From G051903925 sp051903925 (GTDB lineage Bacteria; Pseudomonadota; Alphaproteobacteria; Zavarziniales; Zavarziniaceae), in the NCBI RefSeq assembly GCF_051903925.1, contig NZ_CP173678.1:4526001-4590000 (forward strand): DNA of 64,000 bases. The letters are read 5' to 3'. A program made the position numbers and the translations under genes. The notes beneath the pieces were generated by a model. It made no database searches, was not told the origin of the DNA, and saw only the letters and a list, made by a program, of their open reading frames with translations. Below are positions 17,393-26,399 of this stretch, in pieces (position 1 is the first letter of the stretch; every line of letters begins with the position of its first letter).

Positions 17393-20300
17393 GAGGCGGC
17401 CCCGTCGTCCAGCAGGATGCGGACGATGCCAGCCAATGGCAGGTGGACCCAGTCGGGACGGTTGTTCAGCTCGTAGTGGATCTCGTGCACCGCCTTTTCG
17501 AGAATGAAGAACGAGAGCAGGCGATTTGCCAGTTCCGGTTCCTGCGGCCACAGCGCACTGTCGCCCATGGTCGTGCGGTAGATGCCCAGATAGGCCTGCT
17601 CGATCATGCCGCGCCAGGCCTCGACCTGGGGCGTCAGCGTCTCGCGCGCCTCGGGGAAGCGCTGCACGACACGGTCCAGGGCGGCCCAGCCGGCATAGTC
17701 GAACGAACGCAGCATTCCTGCGACGTCGCGGGCGACCGGTGCCTTGTCCCGCCGCCGCGCGATGGGCTGCATCGGCTCGCCCTCGAAATCGACGATGGCG
17801 ACATCGGCCTGCACGATCATCACCTGGCCCAGGTGGAAGTCGCCGTGATGGCGGGCCTTCAGCGCCGGCAGGTCCGAGGGCAGAAGGCCACGCACCCGCT
17901 CCATCGCCCGCTCGCGCGCCGCCCGCAGGCGGGACGCCAGGTCATGCGCCAGGGGGCTGAGCCTGTCGCCCAGCGCTTCGAGCGCAGCCAGGGCATTTTC
18001 CAGTTCGGCGATCAGGTCGTCGGTCCAGGCGGCGATGTCGGCAGCGGCGATCGCCTCCGGCTCCAGCGCCGGATCGTCCACGGCCGAGCCCAGGGCCAGA
18101 TGCAGTTCGGCCGTGCGCAGGCCCAATTGCTGCACCCGCTGGAGATAGGCGCCGTGCAGCACCTCGCCCGGGATCGGCTCGGCCGTGACGAGCAGCATCT
18201 CCTCCAGGACACGGTCCAGGTGGTTGGCGGTCAGGGTCCAGCCATCGCCCTGGTTCCAGACATAGCCGTGCACCACGCCGACCGCGGTATGGGTCTCGCC
18301 CTCAACCCACTCGATCGAGCCGAGGAGCGGTGGAACGTGCGCGAACTGCGCGACATCGGTCAGGAAGCGGCCGATCTCGATCTCCGGGTTGATGCCGGGC
18401 TGCAGGCGGCGATAGGTCTTCATCACCAGCGCATCGTCCACGATTGTAGTGGAGTTCGACTGCTCTACGCCGATCGCGCGGATCGCCTCGAACGGGGGCA
18501 GGCCCTGCTCGCGGAAGCGCTGCGTCGGGTTGAAGACCAGGCGGCCCTGGCCGGTCTCGACCTCTGCCCCGTCCAACAGCAGGCGCAGCGCCGTCGTCAC
18601 GAAGCGGGGATCGCCGGCCGCGTCGACCAGGACGCCTTCCTTCGGGCCCTTGCGCACGCGGCTGATCACGGTATTCGGCGCGTTGGCCTGAAGATCCAGG
18701 CGGCTCCATTCGATATCAAGCGGCAGGGCATAGCGGGCCACGGCCGCTCCGGCCGTCGTCTCGATCACCGCCAGCGCAGGCCCCGGCGCACCCTGGGCCA
18801 GGGGCAGCACCGCCTGAACCGTGATCGCGGGAACGGTGCCCGACTTGGCCGCATACCAGCGCCGGTTGGCGACATAGGCAGGCAGGATGTCGCGCTCGAC
18901 CGTCTGACGCGAGCGGCCCTCGCGCAGCGCGCGCCAGCCATCGCTCATTACCAGCGTGACCAAGTCGGCCCGCGGTGCCGGCGCTTCCGGCATGCCCCCT
19001 TCCGGCACCGTCAGTTGGAACCAGAAGAAGCCATAGGGCTGCAGCGTCACGACGAACGGCGCTTCCCCGATGGTCGGGAAGGCGGTGCGGCCCAGCAGTT
19101 CGACCGGCACCCGTCCGCGATAGGCCGACAGGTCCAGCTCCGCCGCCTGGGCTGCACGCGACAGGTTCGCGACGCACAGCACCACCGTATCCTCGTGGAT
19201 GCGGAGATAGGCAAAGACCGAGCGGTTGGCCGGATAGAGGAAGCTGAGCGAGCCGCGGCCGAAGACGTTCATCGTCTTGCGGACGGCGATGATGCGCTTG
19301 GTCCAGCTCAGCAGCGACGAGACGCTGCGCGACTGCGCCTCCACGTTGACCGACTGGAAGCCATAGACCGGGTCCATGATCGCCGGCAGGTAGAGCCGCG
19401 CGGGATCGCAGCGGGAGAAGCCGCCATTGCGGTCGGGCGTCCACTGCATCGGCGTCCGCACGCCATTGCGGTCGCCGAGGTAGAAGTTGTCCCCCATGCC
19501 GATCTCGTCCCCGTAGTAGAGGAACGGTGTGCCGGGCATCGAGAACAGCAGGCTGTTCATCAGCTCGATCTTGCGCCGGTCGTTTTCCATAAGAGGCGCC
19601 AGACGCCTGCGGATGCCAACATTGATGCGCGCCGCCTTGTCCGCCGCATAGGTCGACCACAGGTAGTCGCGCTCCATGTCGGTGACCATCTCAAGCGTCA
19701 GCTCGTCATGGTTGCGCAGGAACATGGCCCATTGGCAGTTGGCCGGGATGTCCGGCGTCTGCCGCATGATGTCGGTGATCGGGTGGCGGTCCTCCTGCGC
19801 GATCGCCATGAACATGCGCGGCATCAACGGGAAGTGGTACGCCATGTGGCATTCGTCGCCATCGCCGTCCCCGAAATAGGCGCTGACGTCCTCCGGCCAC
19901 ATGTTGGCTTCCGCCAGAAACAGGCGGCCCGGCGCATAAGCATCCAGCTCACGGCGCAGCGCCTTCACCACCTCGTGGGTCTCGGCCAGGTTCTCGTTGA
20001 TCGTGCCGTCGCGTTCGATCAGGTATGGGATCGCATCCAGCCGGAACCCGTCGATCCCGAAGTCGAGCCAGAACTTCATCGTCTGGACGATCGCGCGGAA
20101 GACCTGCGGATTGTCGTAGTTCAGGTCCGGCTGATGCGAGAAGAAGCGGTGCCAGTAATAGGCCCCCGCCACCGGGTCCCAGGTCCAGTTCGACTTCTCC
20201 GTATCCGTGAATATGATCCGGGTTTCCTGGTACTTCTGATCGGTATCGCTCCAGACGTACCAATCGCGATACTTGCTGCCCTTCTTCGCCGCGCGCGCGC

Positions 20301-20730
20301 GCTGGAACCAGGGATGCTGGTCGGACGTGTGGTTGATGACCAGTTCGGTGATGACGCGCAGGCCCCGGCGTTTTGCCTCGTCCATGAACAGTCGGAAGTC
20401 GCGCATCGTCCCGTAGGCCGGGTTGATCGAGCGGTAGTCCGAAATGTCGTAGCCGTCGTCCCGCTGCGGGCTGGGATAGAACGGCAACAACCAGATGCAG
20501 GTCACCCCCAGGTCCTGGAGGTAGTCCAGCCGCTCGGTCAGGCCCTTGAAGTCGCCGATGCCGTCGCCGTTGCCGTCGGCGAATGCCTTGACGTGCAATT
20601 CGTAGAAGACGGCATCCTTGAACCAGTCGGCATCGCCCGGGATCACCATCGCGGTCGCCGGCCGCGCCGCTTCGATCACGGTATCGCCAGCATCCACAGC
20701 GGCATGGTGGGGGATCGCAGTATCAGGCAT
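17389..20730 (-). CDS. treS: trehalose synthase-maltokinase fusion
   Basis: A 1113-residue fusion. Residues about 30-580 are GH13 trehalose synthase (maltose-trehalose isomerase), with ELVINHTSDQHPWFQ, GIDGFRLDAIPYLIERDGT (nucleophile), FLAEANMWPEDV (acid) and MFLRNHDELTLEMV. From about residue 640 it is maltokinase (Mak/Pep2): RRWYAAKSG cap motif, then the catalytic stretch HGDFHLGQVMIV and IVDFEGEPMQP, then RDVAGMLRSFDYAGW. The fused protein turns trehalose into maltose and phosphorylates it to maltose-1-phosphate for GlgE. It overlaps glgE by 8 bases and glgB by 4. Fusions of this kind are well known in bacteria with the GlgE pathway. Confidence 0.95.
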   Translation of the reverse strand: MPDTAIPHHAAVDAGDTVIEAARPATAMVIPGDADWFKDAVFYELHVKAFADGNGDGIGDFKGLTERLDYLQDLGVTCIWLLPFYPSPQRDDGYDISDYRSINPAYGTMRDFRLFMDEAKRRGLRVITELVINHTSDQHPWFQRARAAKKGSKYRDWYVWSDTDQKYQETRIIFTDTEKSNWTWDPVAGAYYWHRFFSHQPDLNYDNPQVFRAIVQTMKFWLDFGIDGFRLDAIPYLIERDGTINENLAETHEVVKALRRELDAYAPGRLFLAEANMWPEDVSAYFGDGDGDECHMAYHFPLMPRMFMAIAQEDRHPITDIMRQTPDIPANCQWAMFLRNHDELTLEMVTDMERDYLWSTYAADKAARINVGIRRRLAPLMENDRRKIELMNSLLFSMPGTPFLYYGDEIGMGDNFYLGDRNGVRTPMQWTPDRNGGFSRCDPARLYLPAIMDPVYGFQSVNVEAQSRSVSSLLSWTKRIIAVRKTMNVFGRGSLSFLYPANRSVFAYLRIHEDTVVLCVANLSRAAQAAELDLSAYRGRVPVELLGRTAFPTIGEAPFVVTLQPYGFFWFQLTVPEGGMPEAPAPRADLVTLVMSDGWRALREGRSRQTVERDILPAYVANRRWYAAKSGTVPAITVQAVLPLAQGAPGPALAVIETTAGAAVARYALPLDIEWSRLDLQANAPNTVISRVRKGPKEGVLVDAAGDPRFVTTALRLLLDGAEVETGQGRLVFNPTQRFREQGLPPFEAIRAIGVEQSNSTTIVDDALVMKTYRRLQPGINPEIEIGRFLTDVAQFAHVPPLLGSIEWVEGETHTAVGVVHGYVWNQGDGWTLTANHLDRVLEEMLLVTAEPIPGEVLHGAYLQRVQQLGLRTAELHLALGSAVDDPALEPEAIAAADIAAWTDDLIAELENALAALEALGDRLSPLAHDLASRLRAARERAMERVRGLLPSDLPALKARHHGDFHLGQVMIVQADVAIVDFEGEPMQPIARRRDKAPVARDVAGMLRSFDYAGWAALDRVVQRFPEARETLTPQVEAWRGMIEQAYLGIYRTTMGDSALWPQEPELANRLLSFFILEKAVHEIHYELNNRPDWVHLPLAGIVRILLDDGAAS

Positions 20731-22801
20731 GGGTCAGGCACCGCAGCAGCATCACAGGGTCCTGTTCAGGGTCGATTGTCATGCGCACGCCACCCCACTC
20801 GATGGGCTGGCGCTCGCCGGTTGCCAGGTTCTCAACCGCTGCGACGCGGGCGCGCGCCTCAGGCGGACCGACCTCCAGGTCGCCGAAATGGAACCAGAAG
20901 GTGCGTGGCCCCCCGCCCTGGAGCGCCACCGCGACGGCGACCACGTTGTGGTGGTCCTTCGATTCCTTGACGAAGCCCAGGATCTGATCGTCATCGACCG
21001 CGACGAAGCGTAGGTTGCGCGTCTGTTGCAGGGCCGGGTTCTGCTGGCGGCTACGGTTCAGGCGGGCCAGGAAGTCCTTGATGTTCCCCGGAGCATTCCA
21101 GTCACGCACCTTGAATTCGTACTTTTCCGAGTCCAGGTACTCTTCCTTGTTGGGGACTGGCGTCGCCTCGCACAATTCATAGCCGTTCAGCATGCCCCAC
21201 ACGCCCGACAGGGTCGCCGCCAGCCCAGCGCGGGCCATGAACATGCCGCGACTGGCGTTCTGCAGGTGCCAGGGCAGGATGTCGGGCGTTGTCGGCATGA
21301 AGTTGGGCTGCATGTACTCCTTGGCGACGCTGGTCGTGAGTTCGGTCAGGTAGTCGATGAACTCCTGTTTGCCCGTGCGCCACGTGAAATAGGTGTAGGA
21401 CTGGGTGAAGCCGATCTTGGCCAAGGCCTTCATGACCTTGGGCCGGGTAAAGGCTTCCGACAGGAAGATCACGCCGGGATCGCGGCGCTTCACCTCGGCA
21501 ATCAGCCATTCCCAGAAGCGGAACGGCTTGGTGTGGGGATTGTCGACCCGGAAACAGCGCACACCCTGGTCGACCCAGAACAGCGTGACGTCCAGCAGGG
21601 CCTGCCACAGGCCGCCTGCGTCGGCGCCATGGAAGTCGACATTGACGATGTCCTGGTACTTCTTGGGCGGGTTCTCGGCATAGCGGATCGTCCCGTCCGG
21701 CCGCTTGCGGAACCAGTCGGGATGCTCCTTCAGCCACGGGTGATCGGGGGAGCACTGGATGGCGAAGTCCAGCGCCACCTCCATCCCGTGTCCGCGCGCC
21801 TCCGCCACCAGGCGGCGAAAACCGTCCATGCCGCCAAGCTCGGGATGCACGGCATCGTGCCCACCCTCGGCCCCGCCGATGGCATAGGGGCTGCCCGGCT
21901 CACCCGGCTCAGCCGTCACGGCGTTGTTGCGCCCCTTGCGATGGCTGAGGCCGATCGGATGGATCGGCAGCAGGTACAACGTGTCAAAGCCCATGGCGGC
22001 AATGTCGGGCAGGCGCGCGACGCAGTCGTCGAACGTGGCCCCCTGCCCCGGCTGCTGCCCCTGGCTGCGCGGCACCATCGTGTACCAGGCGGCAAAGCCG
22101 GCACGCGGACGGTCCACGACCATCGGCAGGCCTTCGCTGTACACAATGTCCGAACGTGCCTGCACCCTGCTCATCGCCTCGGCCAGGGTCGGCTGAAGGA
22201 GGACGGCGGGTTCCCCGCTTGCCTCGAAAGCACCCAGCGCCCGGGCAATCGCGTCGCCGTCCGGCCCGTCGCCCGGCGCCGCCTGGAGGAGCATTGCGCC
22301 CTCGCGGCATTCCAGACTGACGTCCTGGCCAGCGGCCCGCTTCAGCTCGACCTCCCGGCGCCAGGTAGCAAACGTGTCCGTCCAGGCGGCGATGCGGTAG
22401 GTCAGGCGGCCAGGCCCGATCGCCGGAAAACGGCCCGTCCAGCGGTCGTTCTCCAACAGCCGCATGGGCGCCGCCTGCCACGGCCCATCGCCGGTGCGCC
22501 ACTGGACCTCGACGGCCAGCACTTCGTGCCCATCGCTGAAGACATCGGCCCAGACGTCGACGATGTCGCCGTCGATGCGCTTCACCGCATGGCGTCCGCC
22601 GTCGACGATCGGCCAGACGTCCTCGATCAGGGGACGGGCGCGATCCGTCCAGGGCTGGACAGGGTCAAGCACCTGAGCGGTGGGCTGAGGCTGTTGAACC
22701 ACCTTGCGGTTTCGCGCCTTGGCGGGTGCGGCGGCAGGCATCCCATCCCGATCCTTCCGCAAAGCCCCAGGACGCGCGGCGCCGCTGCCCTCATGCTCCA
22801 T
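20723..22801 (-). CDS. glgE: alpha-1,4-glucan:maltose-1-phosphate maltosyltransferase
   Basis: GlgE adds maltosyl units from maltose-1-phosphate to an alpha-1,4-glucan; 692 residues, GH13_3. An Ala/Lys-rich N-terminal 40 residues precede the N-domain (GGRHAVKRIDGDIVDVWADV). The barrel has VALDFAIQCSPDHPWLKEHP, DWFRKRPDGTIRYAENPPKK, VRCFRVDNPHTKP (nucleophile Asp) and IFLSEAFTRPKVM (acid Glu). The ATG at 22801 has GGAG 7 bases upstream. It is first of the six-gene operon and divergent from otsA across a 215-base gap that should hold the promoters. Confidence 0.95.
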   Translation of the reverse strand: MEHEGSGAARPGALRKDRDGMPAAAPAKARNRKVVQQPQPTAQVLDPVQPWTDRARPLIEDVWPIVDGGRHAVKRIDGDIVDVWADVFSDGHEVLAVEVQWRTGDGPWQAAPMRLLENDRWTGRFPAIGPGRLTYRIAAWTDTFATWRREVELKRAAGQDVSLECREGAMLLQAAPGDGPDGDAIARALGAFEASGEPAVLLQPTLAEAMSRVQARSDIVYSEGLPMVVDRPRAGFAAWYTMVPRSQGQQPGQGATFDDCVARLPDIAAMGFDTLYLLPIHPIGLSHRKGRNNAVTAEPGEPGSPYAIGGAEGGHDAVHPELGGMDGFRRLVAEARGHGMEVALDFAIQCSPDHPWLKEHPDWFRKRPDGTIRYAENPPKKYQDIVNVDFHGADAGGLWQALLDVTLFWVDQGVRCFRVDNPHTKPFRFWEWLIAEVKRRDPGVIFLSEAFTRPKVMKALAKIGFTQSYTYFTWRTGKQEFIDYLTELTTSVAKEYMQPNFMPTTPDILPWHLQNASRGMFMARAGLAATLSGVWGMLNGYELCEATPVPNKEEYLDSEKYEFKVRDWNAPGNIKDFLARLNRSRQQNPALQQTRNLRFVAVDDDQILGFVKESKDHHNVVAVAVALQGGGPRTFWFHFGDLEVGPPEARARVAAVENLATGERQPIEWGGVRMTIDPEQDPVMLLRCLTHA

Positions 22802-22904
22802 GCCAACGCTCCAGTCCTTGCACGCACGTCGCTATGCCACGCCCCGGGGGGCCAGCATCACGGGATGCCAAAGCCATAGCTGCGGGTTTTGTTCCGCCGT
22901 CCGG

Positions 22905-22927
22905 CGCTGCGATGCTGCATCGCAGCG
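22905..22927. promoter_or_regulatory. 23-base perfect palindrome between glgE and otsA
   Basis: Arms CGCTGCGATG (22905-22914) and CATCGCAGCG (22918-22927) flank a 3-base centre. It lies in the divergent gap, about 104 bases from the glgE start and 90 from the otsA start. The position suits a shared operator controlling both directions, although a cruciform or RNA hairpin in the otsA leader is also possible. The symmetry is observed; the function is inferred. No regulator gene is adjacent. Confidence 0.5.
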
Positions 22928-23016
22928 AAAAAGTGGAGATTCCACATCCGCCCCCGGAACGATTTTGGCCCCTGTGGCATTGGCGTGATCGCGAGGTGAT
23001 CCGGAGGAGTACGCCA

Positions 23017-24450
23017 ATGGCTGCGATCGTGGTGTCGAACAGGGTTGCCAGGCCGAGCCCGGACGCCCCAGTGATGGGCGGCCTCGCGGCGGCGCTCCTG
23101 CCTGCGGTTCAGAACAACGGCGCAATCTGGTTCGGCGGCAGCGGCGACACCGTCGCCAGCGTGCCCGACACGCTGCAGGCCAAGGTCGAGCCTCTGGGCG
23201 CCGGCCTGCTGGCCACGGTCGACCTGCCCACGGCCGACTACCAGCGCTTCTACGAAGGCTTCGCCAACGGTGCGCTGTGGCCCGTCCTGCATTCGCGCCC
23301 GGACCTGATCCAGGTTGCCCAGGAGGATTTCGGCGCCTATTGCCGGATCAACGCGATGATGGCGCAGGCGCTGGTGCCATTGGTCAAGGCGGACGTGCCC
23401 GTCTGGATCCATGACTACCACTTCATGACCCTGGGGCTGGACTTGCGGCGGCGCGGCATCGACAACCGCCTGGGCTTCTTCTTCCACACGCCGTTCCCGG
23501 CGCCGGACCAGATGGCCACCCTGCCGCATCATCGCGAACTGCTGCGCGCGATGCTGTCCTATGACCTGATCGGCTTCCAGACGGAGGATGATCGGCGCAA
23601 CTTCATCGCGCTTGCGCGGTCCAGCCTGGACGTCGGCGAACGCGACGGCTGCGACCTAGTCCTGGGCGGGCACGTCACTCGCCTGTCGACCAACCCGATC
23701 GGCATCGACACCGACGGCTTTGCCGCACAGGCCGCGCGTGCCGCCAGCCTGCCCGAGGTTTCGCGGCTCAGGAACAGCCTGGGCGGGGCCAAGCTCGCCA
23801 TCGGGGTGGACCGGATGGACTATTCAAAGGGGATCGCCAACCGCTTCCGGGCGTTTGCCCGCTATCTGGAACAGCATCCCGAGCCGCCGAAGGCGGCGGC
23901 CCTGCTGCAGATCGCCCTGCCGACGCGCGAGCGCATCGACGCCTATCGCAGCCTGCGCAACGAGTTGTCCGGCTTGGCGGGGGAGATCAATGGCCGCTTT
24001 GCCGAGGTCGACTGGTCGCCCATCCGCTACCTCAACCGCGGCTTCTCCCAAAGCGTCCTGGCCGGATTCTATCGCGTGGCCGAGGTGGGTTGCGTCACCC
24101 CCATCCGCGACGGGATGAACCTGGTGGCCAAGGAATATGTGGCGGCACAGAATCCGCTGGATCCGGGCGTGCTGGTCCTGTCGCGCTTTGCGGGTGCTGC
24201 ACGTCAGCTGGATGCCGCCCTGATGGTCAATCCGCTGGATGCGGAGGACGTGGCGGGCGCACTGCATCGTGCCTTTGCCATGCCCGCGCCGGAACGGCGC
24301 GAACGCTGGGCGGCGATGATGGACGTGATGCGCGCCTCCTCGCTCGATGACTGGTTCAATGGCTTCCTGGCCGATCTGGCCGCCCGCCCCCGGCGGACCC
24401 TGAGCGTTCGCGCAGCCCAACGCCGCCAATTGGCGCCGGCCGCCGCCTGA
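23017..24450 (+). CDS. otsA: alpha,alpha-trehalose-phosphate synthase
   Basis: OtsA joins UDP-glucose and glucose-6-phosphate to trehalose-6-phosphate; 477 residues, GT20. The ATG at 23017 has GGAGGAG 7 bases upstream and begins the expected first strand AAIVVSNRVARP. Family motifs are VWIHDYHFMTLG, GFFFHTPFPAPDQMATLPHH, YDLIGFQTEDDRRNF, GVDRMDYSKGI and RDGMNLVAKEYVAAQ. No OtsB phosphatase is in the window, so T6P dephosphorylation must happen elsewhere or by a general phosphatase. It faces the GlgE operon and lies 26 bases before malQ. Confidence 0.95.
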   Translation: MAAIVVSNRVARPSPDAPVMGGLAAALLPAVQNNGAIWFGGSGDTVASVPDTLQAKVEPLGAGLLATVDLPTADYQRFYEGFANGALWPVLHSRPDLIQVAQEDFGAYCRINAMMAQALVPLVKADVPVWIHDYHFMTLGLDLRRRGIDNRLGFFFHTPFPAPDQMATLPHHRELLRAMLSYDLIGFQTEDDRRNFIALARSSLDVGERDGCDLVLGGHVTRLSTNPIGIDTDGFAAQAARAASLPEVSRLRNSLGGAKLAIGVDRMDYSKGIANRFRAFARYLEQHPEPPKAAALLQIALPTRERIDAYRSLRNELSGLAGEINGRFAEVDWSPIRYLNRGFSQSVLAGFYRVAEVGCVTPIRDGMNLVAKEYVAAQNPLDPGVLVLSRFAGAARQLDAALMVNPLDAEDVAGALHRAFAMPAPERRERWAAMMDVMRASSLDDWFNGFLADLAARPRRTLSVRAAQRRQLAPAAA

Positions 24451-24476
24451 TCGATGAAGGCGGTCGGCGGCGCGCG

Positions 24477-26381
24477 ATGACGGGGTCCTATGTCGATGCC
24501 TTCGGACGGGTGCACGTGCCCCCGCCCGAGACGGTCGCCCGCATCGTCGAAGCGCAGGGACCGCCGGCCCCACCAGGCCTGCTGCCCCCATTGGCGGTCG
24601 TTCGGCAGGGCCGACCACCGCGGCTGCGCGTGCCCCTGGCCCCAGGCCTGCTGCGCTTCCGGGTCACGTCAGAGGACGGAACCGCGATCGCCTGCGAGGC
24701 CGAGGTCCGCGATCGCATGCTGTCCCTGCCTGACCTGGAGCCCGGGCTCTACCGGCTGGAGGCCAGCCTGGACGGTCAGCGCGCGGAAACCCTGCTGCTG
24801 GTGGCGCCCGCCACGATGCATCTGCCTCCCGCGCTTGCAGCCGGACGACGATTGTGGGGCCTGGCGGTGCAGTTCTATGGCCTGCGGTCGGCGCACAATT
24901 GCGGCATTGGGGACTTCGGAGACCTCGCCCGCCTGATACGGCTGGCGGCGGCACGCGGGGCCTCGGCGATCGGGCTCAGTCCGCTGCACCTGCTGTTCAG
25001 CGAACGGCCGGAGGATGCCAGTCCGTACGCGCCCAACAGCCGGGCATTCCTGAACCCCATCCATGTCGACCTGGACGCCATCCCCGATTTCCCGGGGTTG
25101 GAGGCGGCGGGCCTGGCCGGGCGTGCGGCGACGCTGCGCGCATCCCCCCTGGTCGACTATGCCGGTGTGGCGTCCCTGAAGCGCGAGGCGCTGAGCCTGG
25201 CCTTCCGCGCGTTCCAGGCCCACGCATCCGACAGCCGGCGCCATGCCTTCGCTACTTTTCGCGCCAGCCTGCCTGGGCTGGAGGACCTGGCCCGGTTCGA
25301 GGTGCTGCGCCCGGCCCGCGGCGGCTTCTGGCGCGACTGGAGCGACGATGTCCTGCCCGAAGGGTCGCAGGAGGCAGTCGACCTCGTGGCGTGGACCCAA
25401 TGGCAGGCGCACGCGCAACTGGCCTGCTGCCAGGACCTGGCGCGGGCACAGGGCATGGCGATCGGCCTGTACCTGGACGTGGCGGTGGGCATCGATGCCG
25501 GTGGCTTCGACGCCTTTGCCGCACCGGGGTCGTTCGCCCATGGCGTATCGCTGGGCGCGCCGCCCGACCCCATCAATACCGCTGGCCAGAGCTGGGGCCT
25601 GGCCCCGTTCGCGCCCGGCCCGCTGGAGGCCTCGGGCTTTGCCGCCTGGCGGAATGTCCTCGCCGGTGCGATGCGGCATGCGGGTGCGGTGCGCATCGAT
25701 CATGCCATTGGCCTGCAACGGCAATTCTGGGTCCCCTGGGGTGTCGGCCCCGCCGATGGCGCCTATGTCGATTTCCCGCGTGATGGAATGCTCGCGGCGA
25801 CCGCCCTCGAAAGCGACCGCTGGCAATCCCTGGTGATCGGGGAGGACCTGGGCACCCTTCCGCCGGGCCTGCAGGACGCGCTGGCCGACTGGGGCGTGCT
25901 GTCCTATCGCCTGTTGATGTTCGAGCGGGCGGCCGATGGCCGGTTCAGGCCGCCGCGCGATTATCCCCGGCGCGCACTGGTCAGCTTCACCACCCACGAC
26001 CTCCCCACCCTGCAGGGGTGGCTGACGGGGCACGACCTGTGGGTGAAGCGATCCCTGGGCCTGGACCCTGGCGAAACGGAAGAAAGCCGTCGGGAGGCGC
26101 ATCGCCATCTGGCCGATGCGCTGGAGGCGGAAGGCCTGGGCCGCGCGATCGACCTGGAAAGTGTCACGCGCTTCCTGGCGCGCACGCCGTCCGACCTGCT
26201 GATGATTCCGCTTGAGGACCTGTGCGCCGACCCGGACCAGCCCAACGTCCCGGGCACGACGACGGAACATCCCAATTGGCGCCGACGGGCGCGCCTCACG
26301 ATCGAGGAGCTGGAGCACGACGGCACCCTGCTCCACTTGGCGGATGTGCTGCGCGCGGAAGGTCGCGCCGGCCCCACCTGA
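24477..26381 (+). CDS. malQ: 4-alpha-glucanotransferase (amylomaltase)
   Basis: MalQ disproportionates maltodextrins and releases glucose; 634 residues, GH77. The ATG at 24477 follows otsA by 26 bases. After an N-terminal domain of about 120 residues comes RLWGLAVQFYGLRSAHNCG and GIGDFGDLARL. Catalytic signatures are AVRIDHAIGLQRQFW (nucleophile Asp), LVIGEDLGTLPPG (acid Glu) and SFTTHDLPTLQGW. It would re-equalise chain lengths for TreY, GlgE and GlgX. Its stop lies 9 bases before the convergent bacteriophytochrome gene's stop. Confidence 0.94.
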   Translation: MTGSYVDAFGRVHVPPPETVARIVEAQGPPAPPGLLPPLAVVRQGRPPRLRVPLAPGLLRFRVTSEDGTAIACEAEVRDRMLSLPDLEPGLYRLEASLDGQRAETLLLVAPATMHLPPALAAGRRLWGLAVQFYGLRSAHNCGIGDFGDLARLIRLAAARGASAIGLSPLHLLFSERPEDASPYAPNSRAFLNPIHVDLDAIPDFPGLEAAGLAGRAATLRASPLVDYAGVASLKREALSLAFRAFQAHASDSRRHAFATFRASLPGLEDLARFEVLRPARGGFWRDWSDDVLPEGSQEAVDLVAWTQWQAHAQLACCQDLARAQGMAIGLYLDVAVGIDAGGFDAFAAPGSFAHGVSLGAPPDPINTAGQSWGLAPFAPGPLEASGFAAWRNVLAGAMRHAGAVRIDHAIGLQRQFWVPWGVGPADGAYVDFPRDGMLAATALESDRWQSLVIGEDLGTLPPGLQDALADWGVLSYRLLMFERAADGRFRPPRDYPRRALVSFTTHDLPTLQGWLTGHDLWVKRSLGLDPGETEESRREAHRHLADALEAEGLGRAIDLESVTRFLARTPSDLLMIPLEDLCADPDQPNVPGTTTEHPNWRRRARLTIEELEHDGTLLHLADVLRAEGRAGPT

Positions 26382-26385
26382 TCGC

Positions 26386-26399
26386 GCCGGCTAACCGGC
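26386..26399. terminator. hairpin between convergent malQ and phytochrome genes
   Basis: A short perfect stem (GCCGG, loop CTAA, CCGGC) lies in the gap between two converging genes and includes the phytochrome stop codon. It could serve both strands as a weak terminator. There is no T run on either side, so a Rho-independent role is doubtful. Confidence 0.3.

Noticed and set aside
17260..20970. A 1236-residue open frame on the plus strand opposite treS-mak, and several other long opposite-strand frames
   Set aside because: High-GC genes leave long open frames on the opposite strand. These have no family motifs, are Arg/Gln/Asp-rich, and are shadows of the strongly supported minus-strand genes.
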